Positions 45,965 to 55,320 of a stretch of 64,000 bases of DNA are shown piece after piece (positions within the stretch are counted from its first letter, which is position 1; each line of letters begins with the position of its first letter). Source of the DNA: Methylocystis sp. (GTDB lineage Bacteria; Pseudomonadota; Alphaproteobacteria; Rhizobiales; Beijerinckiaceae); contig JADCCX010000030.1 of assembly GCA_020252485.1 (NCBI GenBank), positions 1 to 64,000 of the forward strand, read 5' to 3'. The position numbers and the translations under genes were made by a program. A model generated the notes under the pieces. The model was given only the letters and a program-made list of their open reading frames with translations, made no database searches and was not told the DNA's origin.

Positions 45965-46061
45965 CGTCATTGCGAGCGAAGCGAAGCAATCCAGAGCAGC
46001 GTTAGCGCGATGTTTTGACTGGATCTGGATTGCTTCGTCGCGTTGCTCCTCGCAATGACGG
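45965..46061. repeat. type F inverted repeat (TCATTGCGAGCG...), copy 1
   Basis: Outer arms GTCATTGCGAGCGAAGCGAAGCAATCCAG and the approximate complement CTGGATTGCTTCGTCGCG...CGCAATGACGG enclose about 35 bases. Long imperfect hairpin between tatC and serS. Copies occur at 48841 and 58106. Confidence 0.75.
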
Positions 46062-46097
46062 CGAAATGGCAACCTGCGAAGCAACAGCGGCGAACAC

Positions 46098-47399
46098 ATG
46101 CATGACATCAAGCTGATCCGCGACAATCCCGCCGCCTTCGATGCGGGGCTCAAGGCCCGTGGCCTCGAGGCGCTGTCGGCCTCCCTGATCGCGCTGGATG
46201 ACCGCCGCCGCCGCGTGATCGCCGATCTGCAGGGCGCGCAGGAGCGCCGCAACGCCGCCTCGAAGGAGATCGGCGCCGCCATGGGCCGCAAGGACATGGC
46301 GACCGCCGAGGCTCTCAAGGCCGAAGTCGCGGCGCTGAAGGACAGACTCGCCGTCGGCGAGGCCGAGCAGCGGGACGCGGAAGCGGAGCTTCGCGCGGCG
46401 CTCGAGACGATTCCCAACATTCCCGCCGCTGACGTGCCGCCGGGTGCCGACGAGCGCGGCAATAAGCTCTACCGGACCCATGGCGTGAAGCCCGCCGCCA
46501 ATCATCTGGGCGCGCAGCATTTCGAGATCGGCGAGGCCATGGGCCTCATGGATTTCGAGGCAGCTTCTAAGATGTCCGGCAGCCGCTTCGTGGTGCTGAA
46601 GGGGCAATTGGCGCGGCTGGAGCGGGCGATCGGCCAGTTCATGATCGATCTGCATACGCAGCCTGAAGATCAGGGCGGGCATGGCTATACGGAGGTAGCC
46701 GTGCCGCTGCTGGTGAAGGCCCCGGCGGTCTACGGCGTTGGCCAATTACCGAAGTTCGAGGAGGACCTCTTCAAGACCACGAACGACTTCTACCTCACGC
46801 CCACCGCCGAGGTCACCCTCACCAACCTCGTGCGCGAGATGGTGCTGGAGCAGAAGGAACTTCCGCTCCGCTTCACCGCGCTCACCCCCTGTTTCCGCTC
46901 GGAGGCGGGTGCCGCAGGGCGAGATACGCGCGGCATGCTGCGTCAGCACCAGTTCCAGAAATGCGAGCTTGTCTCCATCACCACGCCCGAGACGTCGAAG
47001 GACGAGCACGAGCGGATGCTGGTCTCGGCCGAAAACGTGCTGAAGAAGCTCGGCCTCCATTACCGGGTGATGATTCTGTGCACCGGCGACATGGGCTTTG
47101 GCTCGCAGAAGACCTACGATATCGAGGCCTGGCTGCCGGGGCAGGGGGCATACCGCGAGATTTCCTCCTGCTCGGTCTGCGGCGATTTCCAGGCGCGGCG
47201 GATGGAGGCGCGCTATCGCCCGGCGGATGGCAAGGGCCCGCGCTATGTCCATACGCTCAACGGCTCCGGCCTCGCCGTCGGCCGCACGCTGATCGCGGTG
47301 CTGGAGAATTACCTGAACGCCGACGGCTCCGTCAGCGTCCCCGATGCGCTGCTGCCCTATATGGGCGGCGTGACACGCATTGAAGCCATCAAGAAGTGA
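46098..47399 (+). CDS. serS: seryl-tRNA synthetase
   Basis: 433 aa class II synthetase. The N-terminal coiled-coil arm (about 30-100) is rich in Glu/Ala/Lys/Arg; motif 2 is [33 protein letters not shown] and motif 3 is [43 protein letters not shown] is typical. It charges tRNA-Ser and tRNA-Sec. Stop overlaps the longer frame of surE. Confidence 0.98.
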   Translation: MHDIKLIRDNPAAFDAGLKARGLEALSASLIALDDRRRRVIADLQGAQERRNAASKEIGAAMGRKDMATAEALKAEVAALKDRLAVGEAEQRDAEAELRAALETIPNIPAADVPPGADERGNKLYRTHGVKPAANHLGAQHFEIGEAMGLMDFEAASKMSGSRFVVLKGQLARLERAIGQFMIDLHTQPEDQGGHGYTEVAVPLLVKAPAVYGVGQLPKFEEDLFKTTNDFYLTPTAEVTLTNLVREMVLEQKELPLRFTALTPCFRSEAGAAGRDTRGMLRQHQFQKCELVSITTPETSKDEHERMLVSAENVLKKLGLHYRVMILCTGDMGFGSQKTYDIEAWLPGQGAYREISSCSVCGDFQARRMEARYRPADGKGPRYVHTLNGSGLAVGRTLIAVLENYLNADGSVSVPDALLPYMGGVTRIEAIKK

Positions 47400-47404
47400 G
47401 TGCC

Positions 47405-48169
47405 ATGCGCATCCTGCTGACCAATGACGACGGCATCCACTCGCATGGCATCACCGTGCTGGAGAATATCGCGCGCCAGTTATCGGACGATATCTGGGTG
47501 GTGGCGCCCGAAACGGACCAGAGCGGCGTTTCGCATTCGCTCTCGCTGAACGATCCGCTGCGGCTGAGGAAAATCTCCGAGCGCCATTATGCCGTGAAGG
47601 GCACGCCGACCGATTGCGTCATCATGGGCATGCGCAGCATCCTGATGGACAGCCGACCCGATCTCATTCTGTCGGGCGTCAATCACGGTCAGAATGTCGC
47701 CGAGGACGTGACCTATTCGGGCACCATCGCCGGCGCGATGGAAGGCACGATCCTCGGCGTCCGCTCCATCGCGCTCTCGCAGGCCTATGGCCCGGCCGGG
47801 CGCGACGCCATCCGCTGGGATTGCGCCGAAAGCCACGCGCCCGACATCATCCGCAGGGTGCTGGAGACGGGATTCCCCAAGAACACGCTCGTCAACATCA
47901 ATTTCCCCAACTGCGATCCATCCGAGGTGACAGGCACGGCCAGCACCGTGCAGGGGCAGCGCAATCAAGAGCTTCTCAGGGTCGAGGAGCGCATGGACGG
48001 CCGCGCCAAGCCCTATTACTGGATCGCCTTCTCACGCGGCAAGTCCACGCCCGCCGAAGGCACCGACCTGCATGCGCTCGCCGAAAAGCGCATCTCGATC
48101 ACGCCGATCAAGCTCGATCTCACCGACCTGCCGACGGTGACCGAATTCGCCCGGGTGTTCGGCGGCTGA
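47405..48169 (+). CDS. surE: 5'/3'-nucleotidase SurE
   Basis: 254 aa from the ATG at 47405 (a GTG at 47396 would add three residues). MRILLTNDDGIHSHG holds the metal-binding Asp pair, VVAPETDQSGVSHSLSL and LILSGVNHGQNVAEDVTYSGTIAGAMEG the remaining active-site parts. Stationary-phase nucleotidase, commonly upstream of pcm, as here (three-base gap). Confidence 0.96.
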   Translation: MRILLTNDDGIHSHGITVLENIARQLSDDIWVVAPETDQSGVSHSLSLNDPLRLRKISERHYAVKGTPTDCVIMGMRSILMDSRPDLILSGVNHGQNVAEDVTYSGTIAGAMEGTILGVRSIALSQAYGPAGRDAIRWDCAESHAPDIIRRVLETGFPKNTLVNINFPNCDPSEVTGTASTVQGQRNQELLRVEERMDGRAKPYYWIAFSRGKSTPAEGTDLHALAEKRISITPIKLDLTDLPTVTEFARVFGG

Positions 48170-48172
48170 GCG

Positions 48173-48823
48173 ATGCAAAGCCTGGCGTCGAATGACAGCG
48201 CGCTCGCTACTTTCCTGCTGATGCTCCGGGCGCGCGGCCTGCGCGACGCCGCCATGCTGAACGCGATCGAGCGCGCCCCGCGTGAGCGGTTCCTGCCGCT
48301 TCCCTATGTGGGCTTCGCCTATCAGGAGATCGCCGTGCCCATTCCTTGCGGGCAGGAGGCCACGGCGCCGATGGCCGTCCTCGATGCCGTGATGGCGCTG
48401 CGGGTGAGGGCCGATAGCCAGGTGCTGGAAATCGGCACGGGCTCAGGCTGGCAGACGGCGCTGCTCGCCGGCCTGGCGCGGGCAGTGGCGAGCGTCGAGC
48501 GCTACGCAACGCTGGCCGAGTCGGCCCGGGAGCGGTTGTCCGCGCTCGGCATCCGCAACGCCATCGTCGTTATCGGTGACGGGGAGGGCGGACTGCCCGC
48601 TGGAGCGCCGTTCGACCGCATCATCGTGAATGCCGCACTCCCTGGTGTCTCACCGATCCTCGCCGCGCAACTGGCCGAGGGCGGCATGCTGGTCGCTGCC
48701 ATCACGCAAGGCGCCGCGCGGTCGCTGATCCGCTTCATCAAGCGCGACGGAGAGCTGACGGCCGAGCGCCTCGGCCCCTCCCGCTTGCCGCCGCTCGCGG
48801 CCGGCGTCGCGAGCGTGCTTTAG
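48173..48823 (+). CDS. pcm: protein-L-isoaspartate O-methyltransferase
   Basis: 216 aa. It repairs isoaspartyl residues using SAM. The motif VLEIGTGSGWQTALLAGLA is the SAM site, and ERFLPLPYVGFAYQEIAVPIPCGQEATAPMAVLDAVMALRV and FDRIIVNAALPGVSPILAAQLAEGGMLVAAI are family features. Shares an operon with surE. Confidence 0.95.
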   Translation: MQSLASNDSALATFLLMLRARGLRDAAMLNAIERAPRERFLPLPYVGFAYQEIAVPIPCGQEATAPMAVLDAVMALRVRADSQVLEIGTGSGWQTALLAGLARAVASVERYATLAESARERLSALGIRNAIVVIGDGEGGLPAGAPFDRIIVNAALPGVSPILAAQLAEGGMLVAAITQGAARSLIRFIKRDGELTAERLGPSRLPPLAAGVASVL

Positions 48824-48840
48824 CGGGCTTTGTCTCAACA

Positions 48841-48936
48841 TCATTGCGAGCGCAGCGAAGCAATCCGGAGCCTCCTTGCCGCCGCTCGGGACGTGGCAGA
48901 AAAAGGCTGGATTGCTTCGCTGCGCTCGCCATGACG
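48841..48936. repeat. type F inverted repeat, copy 2
   Basis: TCATTGCGAGCGCAGCGAAGCAATCCGG pairs with GGCTGGATTGCTTCGCTGCGCTCGCCATGACGG around a 35-base loop. Lies in the gap between pcm and the nlpD-like gene. Confidence 0.75.
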
Positions 48937-49058
48937 GCTTCAGCGTCTTTTCGAAAGACCTGCGGGATTTCCTGAATTTTTTGGCGCACGGAAACGCCTC
49001 CTTAACCTCACTGCTTTATTAAAGGCGGTGTGGAAGTTGCGTTTCAGGGTGTCGAGTA

Positions 49059-50375
49059 ATGCGAATGCGTGTCACGTCTTGCGGGAGCCGGAAGGTGCTG
49101 AAGATCATCGCAGCCGGATTTCTGGCCAGCGCCACCGCAGCCTGCGGGTCGGATTCCTCCCGTTTCAGCGAAAATCCCTTCACAAACCCCTTCGCCGCAA
49201 CGGCGACGGCGAAGGCCGATCCGGCAACCACCGCCTCCCTCCCATCGCGCGCGGCGCCGATCGGAACTGTTACGAGCCGGCCCCTGCCGCCGGCGGTTGC
49301 GGGCTACCCCGTCCGGCCTGTGCAGGACCTGCCGCCGGCGGTTGCGGGCTACCCCGTCCGGCCTGCGCAGGACCTGCCGCCGATCACTTCGGCCCCGCGG
49401 CCCCAGGCTTCGCCAGTCGAAGGGTCCGCCGCCGGCTGGACCGCAGCGGGCGGAACGCCCGTCATGGTCGGTCCCGGCGAGACGGCGAGCATTCTTTCCG
49501 CCCGGTACGGCGTCCCGGTGGCTGCGATCACTGCGGCCAACGGCGGTCAGGTCAAACCCGGCCAGCAAGCGATCATCCCGATCTTCAGCAGCCACGGCGG
49601 TGGCCCGAAGGCGACCCTGGCGGCGCCTTCGCCTGCGGCTACGCTGCGTCCTCCCGCAGCAGTCATGCCGGCGCAGAGCGCCGCCGCAACAGCCCGGCCT
49701 TCACAATCGCTTGTTGCTGCGGCGCAGCCCGGCAAGGCTGCGAAGGCTTCGACCAATGACGACGTGAAGCCAAAGCGCATCATCGCGGCCGCCCCGAAGG
49801 CCGGGACCGGCGTCAGCCCGGCGAAACCGGCGACGGCGGCCGTTGCTGCGGCCAAGCCCTTGAAGGCGCCGGAGCAGGTTGCCGCGGCGCAGCCGCGCGT
49901 CATTCCGCTGACCGCGCCAAAGGCTGAGGCGCCGGCGGTTCAGGCTGATGCCACGACGACAGCCTCGATCCCGGTCCAGAAGCCGGCGCTCGCCACGGAA
50001 GAGAAGGCGGAATTCCGCTGGCCCGCCCGCGGCCGAATCATCTCCGGCTTCGGCTCCAAAGGCGGCAACGGCGACGGCATCGCCATCGCGGTGCCGGAAG
50101 GCACGCCCGTCAAGGCTGCTGCTGACGGCGTCGTTGCTTATGCCGGCGAGGAATTGAAGGGTTACGGCAAAATGGTGCTGGTGCGCCACGACAACGGCTA
50201 TGTGACGGCCTATGCCCATAATGGCGATCTCAACGTAAAGCGCGGCGAAAAGGTCACCCGCGGCCAGACGATCGCCAAATCAGGCGCGACCGGCAATGTG
50301 ACGTCGCCGCAACTGCATTTCGAATTGCGCAAGGGCTCCACGCCCATCGATCCGACCAAATACCTCGATAACTGA
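49059..50375 (+). CDS. nlpD: LysM/M23 endopeptidase-like lipoprotein (NlpD type)
   Basis: 438 aa. Lipobox ATAAC (Cys30 region) after an N-terminal hydrophobic stretch marks an outer-membrane lipoprotein. A LysM-like segment is at about 128-175 (VMVGPGETASILSARYGVPVAAITAANGGQVKPGQQAIIPIF), and an M23 (LytM) domain is C-terminal (FRWPARGRIISGFGSKGGNGDGIAIAVPEGTPVKAAADGVVAYAGEELKGYGKMVLVRHDNGYVTAYAHNG). M23 zinc ligands are largely replaced, as in NlpD/EnvC activators of amidases. A 45-base tandem duplication (49284-49373) gives two identical-type 15-residue units. Confidence 0.92.
   Translation: MRMRVTSCGSRKVLKIIAAGFLASATAACGSDSSRFSENPFTNPFAATATAKADPATTASLPSRAAPIGTVTSRPLPPAVAGYPVRPVQDLPPAVAGYPVRPAQDLPPITSAPRPQASPVEGSAAGWTAAGGTPVMVGPGETASILSARYGVPVAAITAANGGQVKPGQQAIIPIFSSHGGGPKATLAAPSPAATLRPPAAVMPAQSAAATARPSQSLVAAAQPGKAAKASTNDDVKPKRIIAAAPKAGTGVSPAKPATAAVAAAKPLKAPEQVAAAQPRVIPLTAPKAEAPAVQADATTTASIPVQKPALATEEKAEFRWPARGRIISGFGSKGGNGDGIAIAVPEGTPVKAAADGVVAYAGEELKGYGKMVLVRHDNGYVTAYAHNGDLNVKRGEKVTRGQTIAKSGATGNVTSPQLHFELRKGSTPIDPTKYLDN
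49284..49373 (+). repeat. 45-bp tandem duplication inside nlpD
   Basis: Two consecutive copies of a 45-base unit encode LPPAVAGYPVRPVQD and LPPAVAGYPVRPAQD, differing at one base. A partial third unit (LPPITS) follows. The unit lengthens the proline-rich linker before LysM. Confidence 0.9.
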
Positions 50376-50430
50376 GGCCGATTCAGGAATAACGTCCGGA
50401 TCTGCGAGACCCAGCCGGATGTTTGCATGG

Positions 50431-50467
50431 ACGGCGGCCCTGCCAAAACGGGGCCGCCGTTTCTGTT
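50431..50467 (+). terminator. intrinsic terminator of nlpD
   Basis: ACGGCGGCCC and GGGCCGCCGT form a perfect ten-base stem around loop TGCCAAAACG, followed by TTCTGTTT. It sits between the convergent ends of nlpD and the DUF815 ATPase gene. Confidence 0.88.
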
Positions 50468-50475
50468 TCAGCGGA

Positions 50476-51348
50476 TCAGGCTTCGAGGCGAACGCCCATC
50501 CGCCCGGCCAGATCCTGAATGAACTGCCAGGCGACGCGGCCGGCGCGGCTGCCGCGCGTAACCGACCATTCGAGCGCCTCATGATGCAACTGTTCCGGGT
50601 TCACGCGAAGCCCGAAGTGATCGGCGTAAGCATCGACCATCGTGAGATATTCGTCCTGGCTGCACTTATGGAAGCCAAGCCACAGGCCGAACCGGTCCGA
50701 GAGCGAAACCTTCTCCTCCACCGCCTCGCCGGGGTTGATCGAGGTGGACCGCTCATTCTCCATCATGTCGCGCGGCAGCAAATGCCGGCGGTTGGAGGTC
50801 GCGTAGAAGATCACATTCTCCGGCCGCCCCTCGATGCCGCCTTCGAGCACCGCCTTCAGCGATTTGTAGGAGGTGTCGTCATGATCGAAGGAGAGATCGT
50901 CGCAGAAGATGATGAAGCGCCAGGGAGAGCCCCGCACGATCCCCATCAGCGCCGGCAGCGTCTCGATATCCTCGCGGTGGATCTCGACAAGCTTCAAGGG
51001 CGCTTCGGAGGCGGCATCGCGCGCCTGGTTCACCGCGCCATGGGCAGCCTTGACCAGCGATGATTTACCCATGCCCCGCGCGCCCCAGAGCAGGGCGTTG
51101 TTGGCCGGCAGCCCCGCCGCAAAGCGCTCGGTGTTCTCCATCAGGATATCGCGCGCCCGGTCAATGCCCTTCAACAGCGGCAGGGCGACGCCGTTCACCT
51201 TCGGCACCGGCTGCAAGTGAGGCGGAGCCGCGTGCCAGACGAAGGCATCGGCGGCGGTGAGGTCCGGCGGCGCGGCCACGGCGGGCGCCTGGCGCTCCAG
51301 CGCATCGGCGATGCGGGTGAGCAGGGCAACGAATGCGGGATCGGTCAT
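50476..51348 (-). CDS. DUF815 family P-loop ATPase
   Basis: 290 aa. Walker A is LLWGARGMGKSSLVKA (about 90-105) and the Walker B-like stretch is RFIIFCDDLSFDHDD. The rest matches DUF815 AAA+-like proteins: ALLTRIADALER start, RFAAGLPANNALLWGARG, ENVIFYATSNRRHLLPRDM and SLSDRFGLWLGFHKCSQDEYLTMV. The start at 51348 is chosen because the longer frame runs antisense through yajC. Function unknown; widely conserved next to yajC-secDF in Alphaproteobacteria. Confidence 0.9.
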   Translation of the reverse strand: MTDPAFVALLTRIADALERQAPAVAAPPDLTAADAFVWHAAPPHLQPVPKVNGVALPLLKGIDRARDILMENTERFAAGLPANNALLWGARGMGKSSLVKAAHGAVNQARDAASEAPLKLVEIHREDIETLPALMGIVRGSPWRFIIFCDDLSFDHDDTSYKSLKAVLEGGIEGRPENVIFYATSNRRHLLPRDMMENERSTSINPGEAVEEKVSLSDRFGLWLGFHKCSQDEYLTMVDAYADHFGLRVNPEQLHHEALEWSVTRGSRAGRVAWQFIQDLAGRMGVRLEA

Positions 51349-51513
51349 TGGATGTGCGTCACCGGGGGCGGGGAATTGAATTGGGGCGGTTCGAGCCCCA
51401 TTTCCAACACCATCCATGCGTTTGGAATCAACTTCTTTCGAGGGTTTGCTTTCGGCCGATCCCCCGCTAAGAGAGCGCTTCCGAGTTTCCACCCTGTTTC
51501 CGGAGCCGATCCC

Positions 51514-51843
51514 GTGATCACCCCCGCCTTCGCCCAAGCTGCAGCCGCTCCAGGCGGATCCGACATTCTCGTGCAGATGCTGCCCTTCGTGCTGATCTTC
51601 ATCATCATGTATTTCCTGCTGATCCGCCCCCAGCAGAAGCGCGTGAAGGCCCATCAGGAGATGATCAAGAATGTGCGCCGCGGCGACACTGTGGTGCTCA
51701 ATTCCGGCATGATCGGCAAGGTGACCAAGGTCATTGACGACAACGAGGCCGAAGTCGAGATCGCCGACAACGTCAGGGTCAAGGTGATCAAGAGCATGAT
51801 TGCGGATGTCCGCAACAAGACCGAGCCTGTCGCGGCCAGCTGA
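51514..51843 (+). CDS. yajC: Sec translocon accessory protein YajC
   Basis: 109 aa from the GTG at 51514, preceded by CGGAG. One transmembrane helix (LPFVLIFIIMYFLLI), then RPQQKRVKAHQEMIKNVRRGDTVVLNSGMIGKV, the standard YajC pattern. Forms a complex with SecD/SecF. Longer upstream frames overlap the divergent ATPase gene and are unlikely. Confidence 0.94.
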   Translation: MITPAFAQAAAAPGGSDILVQMLPFVLIFIIMYFLLIRPQQKRVKAHQEMIKNVRRGDTVVLNSGMIGKVTKVIDDNEAEVEIADNVRVKVIKSMIADVRNKTEPVAAS

Positions 51844-51889
51844 TCCGTCGCCAACGATCCGCTGACGTTGACGGAGTAAGCCGCCCGCC

Positions 51890-53500
51890 ATGCTGAAATT
51901 TTCGAAGTTCAAGATCATTGCCGTCCTGCTGCTGGCGATTGCCAGCGTCGTCTACACGCTGCCGAATCTCTGGACGGAAGCAACGCGCGAGCAGGTCAAA
52001 GCGGCTTTCCCAAGCTGGGTTCCGGCCGCCATCATCCCGCACCGGGCGATTCCGCTGGGGCTCGATCTCCAGGGCGGCGTCCATCTGCTGATGGAGGCCG
52101 ATACGGCGGGCATCGTGCGGCTTCGCGCCAATGTCCTGCAGCAGGATGTGCGCCGTGTGCTGCGTGAAAACACAATCCCGATTGTCGGCGGTGTTGGCGT
52201 TTCGGGCCGCTCCGTGCAAGTGCGCCTCGCCGAAAACGCCAACCGCGAACTGGCCCTGTCAAAGCTCAGGGAGTTATCGGTGCCGATCGGCAATGCCGTG
52301 CTGGGACAATCTGGCGCGCGCACGCTGATCGTCGAGGAGCCCGAGCCGCGCCTCATCCGCCTGACGGTCACGGACGAGGAGGTTCGCGATCAGATTTCGC
52401 GCATCATGGCGCAATCAATTGAAGTCGTGCGCCGCCGCATCGATGACAAGGGCATCAAGGAGCCCAATCTCCAGCGCCAGGGTCAGGACCGCATCCTGAT
52501 CCAGATGCCCGGCGAAAGGGACCCCGAACGCATCAAGAGGCTCGTCAATGCCGAGGCGCAGCTTGAATTCCGCATGGTGGCCGATGATCCTGGCATCCCG
52601 GAAGCGGAAACAATTGTGCTGCCCTATTCCGAAGGCGGCGGCACCATCCGCGTCTTCCGCAGGGCTGAAATTCTGGGCCAGGATCTGGCCTCGGCGCGGC
52701 CGGGCTTCGGTCAGAACGGCCAGCCGGTCGTCAATTTCCAGTTTAACACCCGGGCTGCCATGGTCTTCGGCCGCCTGACATCGGAGAATGTGGGCCGCCG
52801 CTTCGCCATGGTGCTCGACGGCAAGGTGATTTCGGCGCCCTCCATCCGCGTGCCGATCACCGGCGGATCAGGCTACATTGAGGGGAACTTCACCCCCCAG
52901 AGCGCCAATGAGCTCGCTGTGCTGCTGAGCGCCGGTTCGCTGCCGATCAAGCTCACCACCGTCGAGGAGCGGACGGTGGGTCCGGGGCTCGGTCAGGATG
53001 CGATCGAAGCCGGCAAGCTGGCGGCCATGGTCGCCGCCGCGCTGGTCGCGGGCTATATGCTGCTGACTTATGGCCTGTTCGGCATCTTCGCCAACCTCGC
53101 CCTTCTCGTGCATATTCTGCTGATCCTCGCCGCCATGGCCTTCCTTGGCGCGACGATGACCTTGCCCGGCATCGCCGGCATCGTGCTCACCATCGGCACG
53201 GCCGTTGACGCCAACGTGCTGATCTACGAGCGCATGCGCGAGGAGCAGCAGATGGGCCGAAGTCTGATCTCCGCTTTGGAAGCCGGCTTCAACCGGGCCT
53301 TCGCGACGATCATGGACTCGAACGTCACGATGTTCATCGCTGCGCTGATCCTCTATCTGCTTGGGACAGGCCCGGTGAAGGGCTTCGCAGTGACGATGAT
53401 CATCGGCATCCTGACCACCGTGATCACGGCGGTGACGATGACGCGCATGATGATCGCGCTGTGGTATCGCTGGGCGAAGCCCAAGAAGCTTCCGTTCTGA
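51890..53500 (+). CDS. secD: protein translocase subunit SecD
   Basis: 536 aa RND-type proton-driven export motor. First helix FKIIAVLLLAIASVVYTLP, periplasmic head with GLDLQGGVHLLMEAD, then five C-terminal helices including IVLTIGTAVDANVLIYERMREE with the conserved Asp and Arg residues. Separate from secF by 13 bases, as in most Proteobacteria. Confidence 0.97.
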   Translation: MLKFSKFKIIAVLLLAIASVVYTLPNLWTEATREQVKAAFPSWVPAAIIPHRAIPLGLDLQGGVHLLMEADTAGIVRLRANVLQQDVRRVLRENTIPIVGGVGVSGRSVQVRLAENANRELALSKLRELSVPIGNAVLGQSGARTLIVEEPEPRLIRLTVTDEEVRDQISRIMAQSIEVVRRRIDDKGIKEPNLQRQGQDRILIQMPGERDPERIKRLVNAEAQLEFRMVADDPGIPEAETIVLPYSEGGGTIRVFRRAEILGQDLASARPGFGQNGQPVVNFQFNTRAAMVFGRLTSENVGRRFAMVLDGKVISAPSIRVPITGGSGYIEGNFTPQSANELAVLLSAGSLPIKLTTVEERTVGPGLGQDAIEAGKLAAMVAAALVAGYMLLTYGLFGIFANLALLVHILLILAAMAFLGATMTLPGIAGIVLTIGTAVDANVLIYERMREEQQMGRSLISALEAGFNRAFATIMDSNVTMFIAALILYLLGTGPVKGFAVTMIIGILTTVITAVTMTRMMIALWYRWAKPKKLPF

Positions 53501-53513
53501 GAGGCCGGAAACC

Positions 53514-54464
53514 ATGAAGCTGCTGAGGATCATTCCCGACGGGACCGATTTCAAGTTCATGCGCTTCCGCGTCTGGAGCTTTCCGTTCTCGGCCTTCCTG
53601 TCGGTGGTCGCCGTCGTCGCCTTCTTCACGCTCAGCATGAATTTCGGCATCGACTTCAAGGGCGGCACCGTGATCGAGATGCGGGCGAAGACCGGTGCGC
53701 TGAACATCGCCGAGATACGATCCGCCGTCGACAAGCTTGGCTTCGGCGATGTCGAGGTGCAGGAATTCGGCGGCGGCAACGAGTTTTCGATGCGCTTCGC
53801 CCTCCAACCGGGCGGCGATGCGGCGCAGCAGGAAGTCGTTCGGCAGGTGCGGTCGATCTTCGCCGACAAATTCGAGGAACGGCGCGTCGAGGTTGTGGGT
53901 CCGCGCGTGTCGGCCGAACTTGTCCAGAACGGCACGCTTGGCGTGCTTCTGTCGCTCTTTGCTGTGCTGATCTATCTCTGGTTCCGCTTCGAATGGCAAT
54001 TCGCCCTGGCGGCCATCATCGCCACGATGCATGACCTGATCCTGACGATCGGCTTCTTCGCGATTTCGCGCATCGAGTTCAACATGACGTCGATCGCTGC
54101 GGTGCTGACGATTGTCGGCTATTCGCTGAATGATACGGTCGTGGTGTTCGACCGCATCCGGGAAATGATGCGCAAGTATAAGAAGATGTCGACCGAGGAT
54201 CTGCTTGATCTCTCCATCAACACGACCCTCGCGCGGACCGTCATGGTCTCCTTCACGGCGGCGCTTGCCCTCATCGCGCTCGCTTTCTTCGGCGGCACGG
54301 TGATCGAAAGCTTCTCCTTCGCCATGCTGTTCGGCGTGGTTGTCGGCACCTATTCGTCGATCTTCATTGCCGCGCCTGTCCTGATCTACCTGGGATTGCG
54401 GGTGGGCCAGTCCGCAAGTTCCGGCGAAATCGTCAACGCTGAGCCTGCCAAGGCCAAGCCTTGA
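53514..54464 (+). CDS. secF: protein translocase subunit SecF
   Basis: 316 aa, six helices. FGIDFKGGTVIEMRAK and IVGYSLNDTVVVFDRIREMMRK are signature motifs. Works with SecD using the proton gradient. Its stop overlaps the TTG start proposed for the next gene. Confidence 0.97.
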   Translation: MKLLRIIPDGTDFKFMRFRVWSFPFSAFLSVVAVVAFFTLSMNFGIDFKGGTVIEMRAKTGALNIAEIRSAVDKLGFGDVEVQEFGGGNEFSMRFALQPGGDAAQQEVVRQVRSIFADKFEERRVEVVGPRVSAELVQNGTLGVLLSLFAVLIYLWFRFEWQFALAAIIATMHDLILTIGFFAISRIEFNMTSIAAVLTIVGYSLNDTVVVFDRIREMMRKYKKMSTEDLLDLSINTTLARTVMVSFTAALALIALAFFGGTVIESFSFAMLFGVVVGTYSSIFIAAPVLIYLGLRVGQSASSGEIVNAEPAKAKP

Positions 54465-54880
54465 CGGCATGCTCTAACGGGGGGCCGGGCTTGAATGGCG
54501 CTTCTCAGCTCTACGACGGATTTCTGCCCGGCCGCCATCCGATCGAGGGTTTCGGCGCAGGCGGCTTCCGCTTCGCAGGGATGAGCCACAAGGGTTCGAT
54601 TCTCCTGCTGCCGTCGGGAATCCGTGCTGTCGATGCGCCGGCGCCCTTCCGGCATGCGGATGATCTTTATGCAGGCGTGTTCGCGGAGGCGGCCGGGATC
54701 GATATTCTGCTCCTCGGCGCGGGGCGCGTTCCTGTCCCGTTGCCTGAAGCCATGCGGTGGCGCCTGCGTGACGCCGGCATCCGCTCCGACGTGATGACCA
54801 CCGCCTCCGCCTGCAGCACCTTCAATCTCTTGCTGGAGGAGGGCAGGCGCGTCGCCGCGCTGCTGGCGGCCACCGACTGA
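54461..54880 (+). CDS. Mth938-like (DUF498) domain protein
   Basis: 139 aa. The core is IEGFGAGGFRFAGMSHKGSILLLPSGIRAVDAP, then IDILLLGAGRVPVPLPEAMRWRLRDAGIRSDVMTTASACSTFNLLLEEGRRVAALL, the fold of Mth938 and of mitochondrial NDUFAF3, a complex I assembly factor. No ATG is available at the start; TTG at 54461 (overlapping secF) or an in-frame later codon near 54492 is used. Function in bacteria unproven. It commonly follows secF in Alphaproteobacteria. Confidence 0.85.
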   Translation: MTACSNGGPGLNGASQLYDGFLPGRHPIEGFGAGGFRFAGMSHKGSILLLPSGIRAVDAPAPFRHADDLYAGVFAEAAGIDILLLGAGRVPVPLPEAMRWRLRDAGIRSDVMTTASACSTFNLLLEEGRRVAALLAATD

Positions 54881-54968
54881 GCGGTTCGCAGCCAGGATCG
54901 CGTTTGATCCGGTCAATTGGCGCTTTCGAATTAATCGGGCCTTTACTGGAATCGCGCTTTTGTTGGCC

Positions 54969-55289
54969 ATGGTTTCGCGCAGGCGCATCCGCAACTTTGT
55001 CCTTGCTCTGGGCCTCTATGCCCTTTCCGGGGCGGCGGTCGGCTATTTCGCCTATCACGCGCACCATGGCGAGCGCGGGCTGCACGCCAAGCTTGCCTAC
55101 AAGATCCGCATTGCGCAGCTCGAAGCCGAGATTCGCGGCGTGAAGGCTGAAAAGTTCGACTGGGAGCGGCGTGTGGCGCTTCTCAGAGCCGATAATCTGG
55201 ATCGCGACCTGCTGGATGAACGGGCGAGGGCGCTTCTGAATAGCGTCCACAAGAACGATGCGATCGTCATTCTGCCCAAAACGCCCTGA
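54969..55289 (+). CDS. ftsB: FtsB/DivIC-type septum protein
   Basis: 106 aa from ATG 54969 (TTG codons at 54960 and 54963 are alternatives). A basic start, one transmembrane helix (FVLALGLYALSGAAVGYFAY) and a coiled coil (about 40-85, IAQLEAEIRGVKAEKFDWERRVALLRAD) define septum-formation initiator proteins. Partner of FtsL/FtsQ in divisome activation. Precedes pdhA as is common in Rhizobiales, though the usual neighbour eno is absent. Confidence 0.88.
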   Translation: MVSRRRIRNFVLALGLYALSGAAVGYFAYHAHHGERGLHAKLAYKIRIAQLEAEIRGVKAEKFDWERRVALLRADNLDRDLLDERARALLNSVHKNDAIVILPKTP

Positions 55290-55320
55290 TTTCAGGGCAA
55301 TCATCAGTTAGATTGAACAT

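Noticed and set aside
49059-50375. active M23 metallopeptidase
   Set aside because: The canonical HxxxD zinc motif is not seen in the LytM region, although a HNG loop remains, so an amidase-activator role is preferred over catalysis.
51349-51918. N-terminal extension of the DUF815 ATPase frame
   Set aside because: It runs antisense through yajC and its sequence lacks similarity to the family start MTDPAF-ALLTRIADALE.
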